Source: Bacteroidaceae bacterium (lineage in GTDB: Bacteria > Bacteroidota > Bacteroidia > Bacteroidales > Bacteroidaceae). From it: DNA of 34,068 nt. The stretch is from positions 1 to 34,068 of the forward strand of contig JAFQBG010000001.1 of the NCBI GenBank assembly GCA_017416705.1, read 5' to 3'. Of the stretch, positions 1 through 7,530 are shown piece by piece. The position numbers and the translations under genes were made by a program. The notes below the pieces were generated by a model. It saw only the letters and a program-made list of their open reading frames with translations. It did no database searches and was not told where the DNA came from. The first letter of the stretch is position 1. Every line of letters begins with the position of its first letter.

Positions 1-1
1 G

Positions 2-220
2 CTTGCACAATTCAGAATACGATTTGTGACAGCTGTAGCCAAGAGGTACGCCAACAATAATCTGTCTATGGATGAACTGATAGAAGCAGGTAATAAAGGC
101 TTGGTGTTAGCTGCTGAAAATTTTGATGAAAGTCGCTGTTTTAAATTCATCCCCTATGCTATTTGGTGGGTAAGACAGAGTATTGAAAAGGAAATTGAAA
201 AATCAAATAATCTCGAATAA
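2..220 (+). CDS. Sigma-70-like protein, region 2 only (5' end outside window)
   Basis: The frame is already open at base 2, so the N-terminus lies outside the window. The visible 72 residues match sigma-70 region 2: RFVTAVAKRY (region 2.1), LIEAGNKGLVLAAENFDES (2.2-2.3), then FKFIPYAIWWVRQSIEKEI (2.3-2.4). The aromatic and basic residues that normally melt and contact the -10 element are present. In RpoD-type factors this helix runs on into regions 3 and 4. Here the protein stops ten residues after the WWVRQSI motif. It may be a minimal region-2 factor, a decoy that binds core polymerase, or a truncated gene. Its stop codon overlaps the start of the next gene (TAATG), so the two are probably translated together. 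The family match is strong; the function is open. The AT-rich codon use differs from the housekeeping genes further right. Confidence 0.8.
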   Translation, partial: LAQFRIRFVTAVAKRYANNNLSMDELIEAGNKGLVLAAENFDESRCFKFIPYAIWWVRQSIEKEIEKSNNLE

Positions 221-1485
221 TGGACATAAAGGTACATAGAGGATTAGAACAAATAGGAGGTTGCATAACTGAAATCAGTACAGTATCTTCTCGTGTCTTT
301 ATAGATTTTGGACAGAACTTACCAGGCAATGGTGAACCAACAACACCAGAGCAAGACAAGTTAATGGTGAAAAATATCTTTGCCACTAATGCTAAAACGT
401 ATGAAGCTGTGTTCTATACCCATGGCCATGAAGATCATGTGGGATTGTTTGAATATATACCTACCTATGTTCCACAATATATGAGTGAAGGTACAAAGGA
501 ACTTTTGCTTATAAAATATAGAACACTAAAAGAAGGAGTTGAACTTTGTCTTGAACAATTACAGAATGATGCAAATTCAACAAAAGAACAAATAGAGGAA
601 GTAATCGTTCAAAAATCTAATGCAGAAAATAAGATTAAGATAATTACAAAGATGAACTCATGGGGTAGGACACCTCCCCGCAAGAAACCATGTTCTATTT
701 CCATTGGAGATATCACAATTACCCCCTTCTTTAATTGCCATTCCATTTATGATTCACACATGTTTCTCATTGAGGCTGATGGGAAACGCATTTGGCATAC
801 AGGCGACTATAGAGCACATGGGTATATGGGCAAAGGATTGATACCAACATTAAGAAAGTATGCTACAAACATTGATACCCTTATCACGGAAGGTACAATG
901 TTGAGTCGAAATGATGAATGTATCCATGAATGTAGAGTATCAGAAAAGATGGCAAATGTGATGAAAGCATTCAAATATGTTTTTGTATTAGCTTCAGCTA
1001 CTGATATTGAAAGATTGGCTTCCATAAAAAATGCAGCTTTAGAAGCGAAGAAAACACTATATGTATGTTCAAAATTCATGGCATCGACTATGAAGTTTTT
1101 CACAGAGCGGGAATCGGAACTATCTCATGGATTATTTAATTTCTCTCCCCGGATGCTGCGCCTTAATGGATTGGAGAGAATCAAAAAGAGCGGTTTTGTT
1201 CTTGTTGTTGGGGCTTCTCAAATATCACGCGTTGAAGAACTGCTTAAAGAATTGCCCATTGAAGAGTCGCTTCTAGTTTACTCATCTTGGGTGGGTTACT
1301 ATACTATTCCTGAACAAGTAGCTGCAAATCCTGGTTATAAGAAATTTCGTGAACTTTTCTCTAATGTCATTGATATACATACGTCTGGACATGCAGATAA
1401 GACAACTATTCGAAAGGTGATAGATGTTATAAAGCCACAGAAAAACATTTTTATTCATAAAGAAAAAAGTGCTGTATTGACTTAA
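220..1485 (+). CDS. RNase J-like MBL-fold metallohydrolase
   Basis: This 421-residue protein has the metallo-beta-lactamase fold in the arrangement of ribonuclease J. Asp29 (VFIDFGQN) is motif I. THGHEDH at residues 67-73 is the zinc-binding HxHxDH motif. A later His (NCHSIYDSH), then GDYRAHG supplying a metal-bridging Asp, and finally SGHAD and IHKEKSA near the C-terminus match the VSGHA and PVHGE motifs of RNase J. Residues about 100-150 are a Glu/Lys/Gln-rich, probably coiled-coil insertion. It is shorter than RNase J (about 550 residues) and lacks that enzyme's C-terminal domain. The metal site looks complete, so nuclease or another phosphodiesterase activity is likely; the substrate is unknown. 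The start ATG overlaps the sigma-like stop by one base. AT-rich composition suggests horizontal origin. Confidence 0.85.
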   Translation: MDIKVHRGLEQIGGCITEISTVSSRVFIDFGQNLPGNGEPTTPEQDKLMVKNIFATNAKTYEAVFYTHGHEDHVGLFEYIPTYVPQYMSEGTKELLLIKYRTLKEGVELCLEQLQNDANSTKEQIEEVIVQKSNAENKIKIITKMNSWGRTPPRKKPCSISIGDITITPFFNCHSIYDSHMFLIEADGKRIWHTGDYRAHGYMGKGLIPTLRKYATNIDTLITEGTMLSRNDECIHECRVSEKMANVMKAFKYVFVLASATDIERLASIKNAALEAKKTLYVCSKFMASTMKFFTERESELSHGLFNFSPRMLRLNGLERIKKSGFVLVVGASQISRVEELLKELPIEESLLVYSSWVGYYTIPEQVAANPGYKKFRELFSNVIDIHTSGHADKTTIRKVIDVIKPQKNIFIHKEKSAVLT

Positions 1486-1562
1486 TAATGAAAATATCGT
1501 TTATAAACAAATAGAAAAATAGTGGGTCAATCAACGTCATTCCTTTATTCTGTTTTCGGATG

Positions 1563-1570
1563 CAAAGGTA
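1563..1570 (-). promoter_or_regulatory. Possible -7 element TACCTTTG (minus strand)
   Basis: The minus strand reads TACCTTTGCA, a perfect Bacteroidetes -7 motif. At the 19-base position upstream there is only TTTTCGT, so the -33 part is weak. It points towards the end of the RNase J-like gene, where no intact minus-strand gene follows. It is perhaps a leftover promoter. Confidence 0.3.
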
Positions 1571-1613
1571 GCCAAACCTCATTTTGAATACGAAAAGGTC
1601 AAGCGGTAAACCG

Positions 1614-1657
1614 TTTGGAGCAGTTTCTACCTCCGTTGGAGAGTAAACAGCTCCAAA
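1614..1657. repeat. Imperfect inverted repeat with nested inner stem
   Basis: TTTGGAGCAGTTT (1614-1626) pairs with AAACAGCTCCAAA (1645-1657) at 12 of 13 positions. Inside the loop CTCC (1631-1634) pairs with GGAG (1638-1641). The result is a strong RNA or DNA hairpin in a gene-free region. No T-run follows on either strand, so it is not an ordinary terminator. Confidence 0.55.
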
Positions 1658-1884
1658 ACCTTTTCCTATTCATCAGCTTGGCTTGAATCTGCATCCGGCA
1701 ACGGAGATAAACGACTGACGAAATAGTAGAAACAAAGAACAGCATAAATAATAGGTCTTTACTTGAAAACCTATCATTCAAACAGTTCTCAAATCTTTCA
1801 GAGGCTTATTATTTTCGACAGAGAGAAATTTGGCAAGCGGCAGATTTCACTCCCTCCCAAATAATAGATTGATAAGAGTGTGCT

Positions 1885-1915
1885 TTTGCCGTTCTTGGAA
1901 ATTGTCGTACCTTTG
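1885..1915 (+). promoter_or_regulatory. Consensus Bacteroidetes promoter without an obvious gene
   Basis: TTTG at 1885-1888, a spacer of exactly 19 bases, then TACCTTTG at 1908-1915. This is the full consensus of the primary Bacteroidetes sigma factor. Transcription would start near 1921. No open frame longer than about 25 codons follows before the LRR remnant at 2096. The transcript would be non-coding or a leader reading into the broken gene. Confidence 0.7.
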
Positions 1916-1979
1916 TGCCGAAAACGTGGAATGATAGAAACATCAAACTGCAAATAGCACGGAAAAGAGAAGAAACACC

Positions 1980-2102
1980 CTTTATTGATACGCTTTGAAC
2001 GTTAAGAAACAATAAAGATGTTAAATCTTCACCTTTTAGAATGCACCCTTAAAGGTTATGACCATATTTCTGACTTATTACTCGCAAAATATTGAGTAAT
2101 AA
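1980..2102 (+). other. Three consecutive inverted repeats downstream of the orphan promoter
   Basis: CTTTATTG (1980-1987) pairs with CAATAAAG (2010-2017); ACCTTT (2031-2036) with AAAGGT (2051-2056); TTATTACTC (2075-2083) with GAGTAATAA (2094-2102). The third has nine perfect pairs around a ten-base loop and ends where the LRR reading frame opens. In AT-rich DNA the shorter ones could be chance. Together with the upstream promoter they could form a structured RNA, or the last could be a recombination-site remnant. Confidence 0.35.
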
Positions 2103-2881
2103 CTGGTTGTAAATACTTTGGTTGTTCCAACCTTGAAACCATAAAAATAGGCAATGGTATTAAAGATATCTATAAGGATGCTTTTTCATATTGCGAAAAC
2201 CTTGACGATGTATATTGCCTTGCAACAAGTGTACCAAGGACAGAAAGCGACGCCTTTGAAAATTTCTATATAGAATATGCCACACTGCATGTGCCCGAGG
2301 AATCCATCGACAGCTACAAGAACACTGCACCTTGGAGCGGTTTCGGCACAATAAAGGCAATAGACGGGGATGTTCCCGGCACTCAAACACCAGTCACACC
2401 TAAGTGTGCCACACCCGTCATAACCTATTCCGCAGGCAAGCTCAATATCGCCTGCGACACCGAGGGTGCGCAATTCGTCACTACAATTACCGACAGCGAC
2501 ATACGCACCCACTACGACAGCACGATAGAACTCACCGTCACCTATAATATAACCACATACGCCACCCTTGCAGGCTACGAAAACTCCGACACCATACAGG
2601 CCACGCTCTGCTGGATAGACAGCACCCCCACAATGGAGCAGATAGGCACAGACATATCGGAGATAGCAAGCACCCCGGTACTTGTGCGCAGCAGCAACGG
2701 CAATATTTTTGTCAGCGGCGCAGCCGAAGGCACTGCCATACGTATCTACTCGGCCGACGGCATGAACGTAGGCAGTGCAGTGAGCAGTGAGGGCGAGACC
2801 GCCATTCCCACCACGCTGCAAAAAGGCAAAATAGCTATCGTCGCCATTGGCAACAGCAGAATAAAAATGGTGGTGAGGTAA
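2096..2881 (+). pseudogene. 5'-truncated BspA-type leucine-rich-repeat surface protein
   Basis: After a stop at 2093-2095 the frame reads through LRR_5/BspA-type repeats (FGCSNLETIKIGNGIKDI, then DAFSYCENLDDVYCLAT) and the usual repeat-domain end (LHVPEESIDSYKNTAPWSGF). A Pro/Thr linker follows, then a chitobiase-like beta domain (CATPVITYSAGKL onwards). The last ~60 residues (IRIYSADGMNVG ... KGKIAIVAIGN) resemble a Bacteroidales T9SS C-terminal tail. There is no ATG in this frame before 2291, where only a GTG occurs, and no signal peptide, so the exported protein cannot be made as it stands. Intact relatives have a signal peptide and many more repeats. A shorter product from GTG 2291 (196 residues) is possible but would lack any export signal. 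The remnant is closed by a strong terminator. Confidence 0.75.
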
Positions 2882-2904
2882 ATACCCCAACCAATACCAA
2901 CCCA

Positions 2905-2936
2905 ATAGTTCCGAGTGACCTCGGAACTATTTTTTT
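2905..2936 (+). terminator. Rho-independent terminator after the LRR remnant
   Basis: ATAGTTCCGAG (2905-2915) and CTCGGAACTAT (2920-2930) form a perfect 11-base-pair stem with a TGAC loop, followed directly by a run of seven T (2930-2936). It lies 24 bases after the stop codon at 2881. Confidence 0.92.
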
Positions 2937-3310
2937 AAGATGTTTGGTGGGTGGAAAGCAATGCAATATGATTGTCCCTCGTTGCGTGTGGATGGCAGTG
3001 TTATGCGTTTTGTATAAGCAAAAATAGCTGTCCCTCTTCGAAGAGGGACGGCAAAGCGGTACCGTAGCTTTGCTTGCGACGACGGAACATTTATGTTCCC
3101 AAAGGAGTGCCGAAGTGAAACGAAGGCTTTAATAGGAACTATTTTCGGAGGGAGTTGACAGATACTTATAGCAAGCGATTTTGCTATTTCTACTTTTTTC
3201 TTTCTACTTTCTGCTTTACCTCTTGTTTCCACTCCCTCGTCAGCGACTGCGTCGCTGCCACTCCCTCTCCGGCGAGGGAGAATTTGGGTTGATTTTTCCT
3301 CTGTACTCTG
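2937..3310. other. Gene-free stretch with palindromic intergenic repeats
   Basis: About 370 bases with no plausible gene. It contains a perfect 20-base palindrome (3030-3049), GGAACAT/ATGTTCC (3084-3099), CAGCGAC/GTCGCTG (3241-3257) and CTCCCTC/GAGGGAG (3261-3280). CCACTCCCTC occurs twice directly (3229-3238 and 3258-3267). A pyrimidine-rich run covers about 3186-3230. From 3299 a CTCTGT-like run continues into the last codons of the ABC ATPase. It looks like accumulated repeat debris between two unrelated blocks. Confidence 0.6.
3030..3049. repeat. Perfect 20-base palindrome
   Basis: GTCCCTCTTC is followed directly by its exact reverse complement GAAGAGGGAC. No T-run follows. It is probably an interspersed repeat unit rather than a terminator; copies elsewhere in the genome would confirm this. 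Confidence 0.65.
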
Positions 3311-3976
3311 TTATCTGTTCTCTGTGCTCTGTACTCTTACATACGATTTATCGTCGAGCGAATACACCGATTTGACATATTGCAGCGCGTTATCAACGTC
3401 GTGCGTCACCAGAACTATGGCACACTCGTTGTTGAGTTCTTTGAGCAGGCTGTACATCCTATTCTCCGATGTATTGTCGAGATAGGTGTCGGGCTCGTCG
3501 AGGATTATTACATGGGGGCGCGACACTATTGCACGCGCAAGCATGGTACGTTGCAGTTCGCCGCCACTGAGCACGCCAATGGGGGAATGAGCCATGTCGG
3601 TAAGCCCCATGCGCTGCATTGCATTGTCGATGGCAATATCCTGCTGCTTGCTTGTAAATGGGTTCCATAGGTTGTCATTGCATAACAGACCCATTTTCAC
3701 AACGTCGCGCACAGTAACAGGGAACAATCGGTCTATTTGGGAATATTGCGGCAAGTAGCCCATAGAAAGAGAAGGCACACCGACGCCGTCCAGTTGGAAG
3801 GTCACCTGCCCGCACTGCGGTTTCAGCAGCCCAAGGATTATTTTCATCAAGGTAGTCTTGCCACTACCGTTGGAGCCAACGACGGCAAGGAAGTCGCGAC
3901 GGGCTATGCTAAGGGTGACACCCTCGAACAACGTGTGTCCTGTGTATGAAAAACCTATGTTATTGAGCGTTATCAC
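3311..3976 (-). CDS. Metal (zinc/manganese-type) ABC transporter ATP-binding protein
   Basis: 221 residues, the usual size of ZnuC/TroB-type ATPases. Walker A is GSNGSGKT (34-41), the Q-loop lies in GYLPQYSQ, the signature is LSGGELQR (136-143), Walker B with catalytic Glu is VIILDEP (156-162), and the switch His is in VTHD (His192). It should power uptake of a divalent metal delivered by the lipoprotein encoded just upstream; the two genes overlap by four bases (ATGA). No permease gene follows. The last eight codons run into a CTCTGT-rich repeat, so the C-terminus may have been altered by it. Metal specificity is inferred only from the neighbour. Confidence 0.88.
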   Translation of the reverse strand: MITLNNIGFSYTGHTLFEGVTLSIARRDFLAVVGSNGSGKTTLMKIILGLLKPQCGQVTFQLDGVGVPSLSMGYLPQYSQIDRLFPVTVRDVVKMGLLCNDNLWNPFTSKQQDIAIDNAMQRMGLTDMAHSPIGVLSGGELQRTMLARAIVSRPHVIILDEPDTYLDNTSENRMYSLLKELNNECAIVLVTHDVDNALQYVKSVYSLDDKSYVRVQSTENR

Positions 3977-4800
3977 TGTTCACTGTTTTTGGAAAGCACA
4001 TTGCATATATGCAGCATCTGGGCAGGGATATCGTAGCTGAGCGGGTCTATTATATGCACCTGCGCATCTATCTCGTGTGCCACCGACTGAGCATTTTTGC
4101 AATCGAACTCGGCCTGTATCAATACTTTTTCTATGCCGCTTGCCACAGCCTCGTCTATCACGTGGCACATGTGCGACACCGATGGTTCCTTGCCCTCGTG
4201 TTCTATGGCAATCTGTTGCAAGCCATAACGACGGGCAAAATAGGTGAGCGATGGATGGAAAATAAGAAAACCGCGTTCCTTGCCCTTGCTCAGCCTGTCG
4301 CGTATAATGGAGTCGGTTCTGTTTATCATATCGCCAAAGAGAGCCAACCTGCGACGATAATCCCCCGCCGATGCCGTATCTATACTGCACAATGTATTGC
4401 ACACGTTCTGCGCTATGATATGGATATTGTCGGGCGAGGTCCACACATGGGGGTCGCCACTGCAATACGAAATACCTTGCGACGTATCTACAATTCGCAT
4501 GTCGGGATGCAGTGTTGCAACGCGCTCCTTCCACACATTCTCGAACCCCAAGCGGCCCACCATGAAATAGGCCTTGCTGCCTGTGAGCGAGATAATATCG
4601 CGCGGTGTAGGGTCGAATGCCTCGGGGTTGCTCCCCTTCGGGACTATTGTCCTCACCTGCCAATCATCGCCTGCAATGGACTCCACGATGTAGCGATAGG
4701 GTTCTATTGTGACGCTCAACAGATTATCTGCACCCTCCTTGTTCGCACATGAACACAGCATAACAGAAAGTACCGCAACGACGATTGTTCTTGCTCCCAT
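3973..4800 (-). CDS. Metal ABC transporter substrate-binding lipoprotein (ZnuA/TroA family)
   Basis: 275 residues with a lipoprotein signal: a hydrophobic stretch ending LCSC, with Cys18 as the probable lipidated residue. The body follows the cluster A-I binding-protein plan: DPTPRD near residue 64, DPHVW with a His ligand, HPSLTYFARRYGL with a second His, and IDPLS near the end. The place where ZnuA usually has its first His ligand (NPH) reads NPEAFDPTP, with Glu instead. There is no His-rich loop. It should capture zinc or manganese in the periplasm and hand it to the permease driven by the ATPase encoded next. It starts seven bases after the YqaA-like gene, in the same transcript. Confidence 0.87.
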   Translation of the reverse strand: MGARTIVVAVLSVMLCSCANKEGADNLLSVTIEPYRYIVESIAGDDWQVRTIVPKGSNPEAFDPTPRDIISLTGSKAYFMVGRLGFENVWKERVATLHPDMRIVDTSQGISYCSGDPHVWTSPDNIHIIAQNVCNTLCSIDTASAGDYRRRLALFGDMINRTDSIIRDRLSKGKERGFLIFHPSLTYFARRYGLQQIAIEHEGKEPSVSHMCHVIDEAVASGIEKVLIQAEFDCKNAQSVAHEIDAQVHIIDPLSYDIPAQMLHICNVLSKNSEQ

Positions 4801-4807
4801 AACAGCC

Positions 4808-5269
4808 TTATATAACCATTTTCACACCCTCGCACGACAGTGCCAACACAGCATAACGCAGCAACTTGCCCAGCGTCATCACCAACAATACCTTCCACCA
4901 ACTGACTCTCATATTTCCCAACAATATGACGATAGCCTCGCCCACAATGGCCAAGAACGAGAAAAACGCCGCCCAATAGCCATATTTACGAATATAGACA
5001 CTTGCCTTTTCGGCCTTTTCGGGCGACAATCTGAAATATTTCGACAGCCAACTGCCTTTGGCCATTCGTCCCATGAAGAAACAGGTCATTCCACCCATTG
5101 TATTACCTATTGTCGATACTATGACAAGAGCAACGGGGTTCAGCCCCATACCTAAAAAGAACAGTAACAACACGTCACTTGTGAAAGGGAAGATAGTACC
5201 CGACAAGAACGATATTAACCACATTCCCCAATAGCCATAGTCGCGACAAAAGTCTATAACCCATTCCAT
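4808..5269 (-). CDS. YqaA-family (DedA/VTT-like) membrane protein
   Basis: 153 residues with about four hydrophobic segments. The N-terminal YGYWGMWLISFLSGTIFPF and the later GNTMGGMTCFFMGR match the YqaA branch of the SNARE-associated/VTT (DedA) family. Relatives are inner-membrane proteins connected with lipid flipping or membrane homeostasis; a precise role for YqaA is not established. The start overlaps the end of the preceding membrane-protein gene by 16 bases, which indicates operon expression. Confidence 0.8.
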   Translation of the reverse strand: MEWVIDFCRDYGYWGMWLISFLSGTIFPFTSDVLLLFFLGMGLNPVALVIVSTIGNTMGGMTCFFMGRMAKGSWLSKYFRLSPEKAEKASVYIRKYGYWAAFFSFLAIVGEAIVILLGNMRVSWWKVLLVMTLGKLLRYAVLALSCEGVKMVI

Positions 5270-6231
5270 AATCCTAATATTGCAATTGCCATCCAGCCAA
5301 TATTCAATATAACAAAATAGATATTGAATAGTTTGGTGAATTTAAATGAAAAAATATATGCCGACATTGCAGCCAAGCCGGGCAAACGCCAAGCCATGAG
5401 CATGCAAGCATCTTGCGTTTTAAATATAGAGAGTACCCACAGGTATATATTCAGTAGAACAAAGAACAACAATGTCCTGCGCATTAATGGTTTTGTGGGA
5501 TTTACCCCACGGATGAACAAAAAAACAGAAAGTATCATTGTTGCCACTTCCAATGCAGATACCGCTATGTTCATGGTCGATGGTTCCATGATATGTACCG
5601 CCCATAGCCCGTCCCAAGCGATACACAGCTTGCCCCACTCCACTGCAAACTGCGACAACAACGTCGCCGTTCCCAGATACAGCCAATAGGGGGTAATGAA
5701 CCCGAGCAACGATGCCACCAACCCCTTGAACGATATAAGCGAGGTTGCCATCGGGTATAGCACAATGAAAGGCAATATGTATGCAAACTGCGGAAATAGT
5801 ATGGTACACACCGCCGCTGCCATGAAAGTAACAAACAGCCTATGCTCCACGACGTCGCAATTATAGCACGACAGCAGAATGGAAACAAGCATAATGAGCA
5901 TAAATAGCGACAGCGACAGCGACATATCCTCCTGCACCGAGAACAGCAAGCCGGTGAGCCACATCATGATGCCACCCATCCATGGCGTTCGCCCCTCGAT
6001 TATTATAAATGAATTGAGGATAAAAGCCACTGCTATATATATGCAGAACGAAATTATATGCTCTGCCCACAAAGGCAGTGAATATGGGAGCGAAATGTCG
6101 TGTGCCAAGGGGCCGCCTATGTTCAGCAACCACCCTGCAAGCCACAGCAAGGCTGCTCCAACCAGCAGAAGGGTTAGTGTGTATCTGCCGGTTACAAACA
6201 GTCTTTGTGGGGATTTCTTGCTATAAGTCAA
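5254..6231 (-). CDS. Uncharacterised polytopic membrane protein
   Basis: 325 residues, nearly all hydrophobic. About eight membrane segments can be counted, beginning with [19 protein letters not shown] after a short basic N-terminus (SKKSPQRLF). I recognise no catalytic motif and cannot assign a family. It overlaps the end of purD by 11 bases and the start of the YqaA-like gene by 16, so it is translated from the same message. Its position between a purine enzyme and a DedA-type protein does not reveal its function. Confidence 0.75.
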   Translation of the reverse strand: MTYSKKSPQRLFVTGRYTLTLLLVGAALLWLAGWLLNIGGPLAHDISLPYSLPLWAEHIISFCIYIAVAFILNSFIIIEGRTPWMGGIMMWLTGLLFSVQEDMSLSLSLFMLIMLVSILLSCYNCDVVEHRLFVTFMAAAVCTILFPQFAYILPFIVLYPMATSLISFKGLVASLLGFITPYWLYLGTATLLSQFAVEWGKLCIAWDGLWAVHIMEPSTMNIAVSALEVATMILSVFLFIRGVNPTKPLMRRTLLFFVLLNIYLWVLSIFKTQDACMLMAWRLPGLAAMSAYIFSFKFTKLFNIYFVILNIGWMAIAILGLWNGL

Positions 6232-7489
6232 AGCCTATATCTCCTCTGAAATATTTCTTTTCAAAATCTATTTTATTGGCCGAAGCAAATGAGGCATCGA
6301 GCGCCTCGGCACGATTTTTGCCATAGGAGCAGACTGCCAATACTCGTCCGCCCGATGTCACCGTCTTGCCATCCTTGACGGCTGTACCTGCATGGAACAC
6401 TATGCTGCCATCGACTGCATCCAAGCCTGTTATCTCGTAGCCCTTGCCATAGGCCTCGGGATAGCCGCCCGATACAAGCATGACACACACTGCGGTGCGG
6501 GCATCGAACTCGGCGGTTGTTCCTGCCAATGTGCCTGCATCCACTTTTTGGAACATTTCCACAATGTCGCTTTTCAGACGCAACATCACCGATTCGGTCT
6601 CGGGGTCGCCCATGCGCACATTGTATTCTATGACCATAGGCTCGCCTTCGACGTTTATCAGGCCGAAGAATATAAATCCTTTATATAGCAGGCCGTCGGC
6701 AGCCAACCCCTTGACTGTGGGGGCTATTATGCGCTCCTCGACCTTTTTCATCCAAGCAGCGTCGGCAAATGGAACAGGCGATATAGAACCCATGCCGCCT
6801 GTGTTGAGCCCGGTATTACCCTCGCCCACCCTTTTATAGTCTTTTGCCTCGGGCAGTATCACATAGTCGCTGCCATCGGTGAGTACGAACACCGAGCACT
6901 CTATTCCATCGAGGAATTCCTCTATCACCACCGTTGCCGATGACGAGCCGAACATTCCGTCGAACATCTGTTTCAGTTGTTCTTTGGCCTCTTGCAATGT
7001 GGGAACTATCAGCACGCCCTTGCCTGCACATAGGCCGTCGGCTTTAAGCACATAGGGTGCTTTCAGCCCTTCGAGGAAACGATAGGCATCGTCCAGTTGG
7101 GTGGCGTCGAACGATTTATATGCGGCGGTGGGTATGGAATGACGTTGCATGAACTCCTTGGCAAAACTTTTACTGCCTTCGAGCTGTGCCGCCTGACGCG
7201 AGGGGCCTATCACCGCCACATGCGACAAACGGGCATCGGATTTGAAATAGTCGTAGATGCCTTTCACAAGTGGGTCCTCGGGACCGACAACAACCATTGA
7301 CACCTCGTTTTCGAGTACAAAACGGGCTATTGCATCGAAGTCGCACACCGCAATGGGTACATTTTGGCCCACTGCCGATGTTCCGGCGTTGCCGGGTGCG
7401 ATATATAGTTTCTCGACTTTTGTGCTTTGCGCAATTTTCCATGCAAGGGCATGTTCGCGTCCTCCACTACCTAATAGCAAAATTCTCAT
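6221..7489 (-). CDS. purD: Phosphoribosylamine-glycine ligase
   Basis: 422 residues, full length for GAR synthetase, which makes glycinamide ribonucleotide from phosphoribosylamine, glycine and ATP (step 2 of purine synthesis). The N-terminal domain starts [29 protein letters not shown] and [15 protein letters not shown] precede the ATP-grasp domain ([16 protein letters not shown], then [10 protein letters not shown], the metal and nucleotide signature), and a C-terminal domain ends the protein ([12 protein letters not shown]). It starts 41 bases after the methyltransferase gene and overlaps the next membrane-protein gene, so it belongs to the long minus-strand operon. Confidence 0.97.
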   Translation of the reverse strand: MRILLLGSGGREHALAWKIAQSTKVEKLYIAPGNAGTSAVGQNVPIAVCDFDAIARFVLENEVSMVVVGPEDPLVKGIYDYFKSDARLSHVAVIGPSRQAAQLEGSKSFAKEFMQRHSIPTAAYKSFDATQLDDAYRFLEGLKAPYVLKADGLCAGKGVLIVPTLQEAKEQLKQMFDGMFGSSSATVVIEEFLDGIECSVFVLTDGSDYVILPEAKDYKRVGEGNTGLNTGGMGSISPVPFADAAWMKKVEERIIAPTVKGLAADGLLYKGFIFFGLINVEGEPMVIEYNVRMGDPETESVMLRLKSDIVEMFQKVDAGTLAGTTAEFDARTAVCVMLVSGGYPEAYGKGYEITGLDAVDGSIVFHAGTAVKDGKTVTSGGRVLAVCSYGKNRAEALDASFASANKIDFEKKYFRGDIGFDL

Positions 7490-7530
7490 AATCGTATCTG
7501 TTTTCCCTTTTTTGTATAGGGGTTGTTATT

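Larger units (their letters stand above)
1486..2095. other. Gene-free AT-rich stretch, probable mobile-element remnant
   Basis: About 600 bases without a reading frame that resembles a protein; the few frames of 60-67 codons look like chance. It contains Bacteroidetes-type -7 motifs on both strands, one imperfect long hairpin and several shorter inverted repeats, listed separately. The next recognisable coding sequence (LRR protein) begins abruptly in mid-domain at about 2096. The stretch therefore looks like the edge of an insertion or deletion that removed the 5' part of that gene. No transposase or integrase motif was found. Confidence 0.5.

Noticed and set aside
1599-2012. Two minus-strand frames of 60-67 codons in the gene-free stretch
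   Set aside because: No motifs, no plausible start context and overlap with inverted repeats.
2186-2905. 239-codon minus-strand frame opposite the LRR remnant
   Set aside because: The composition (Tyr, Gly, Cys, Ala rich) is that of an antisense shadow; the plus strand encodes recognisable domains.
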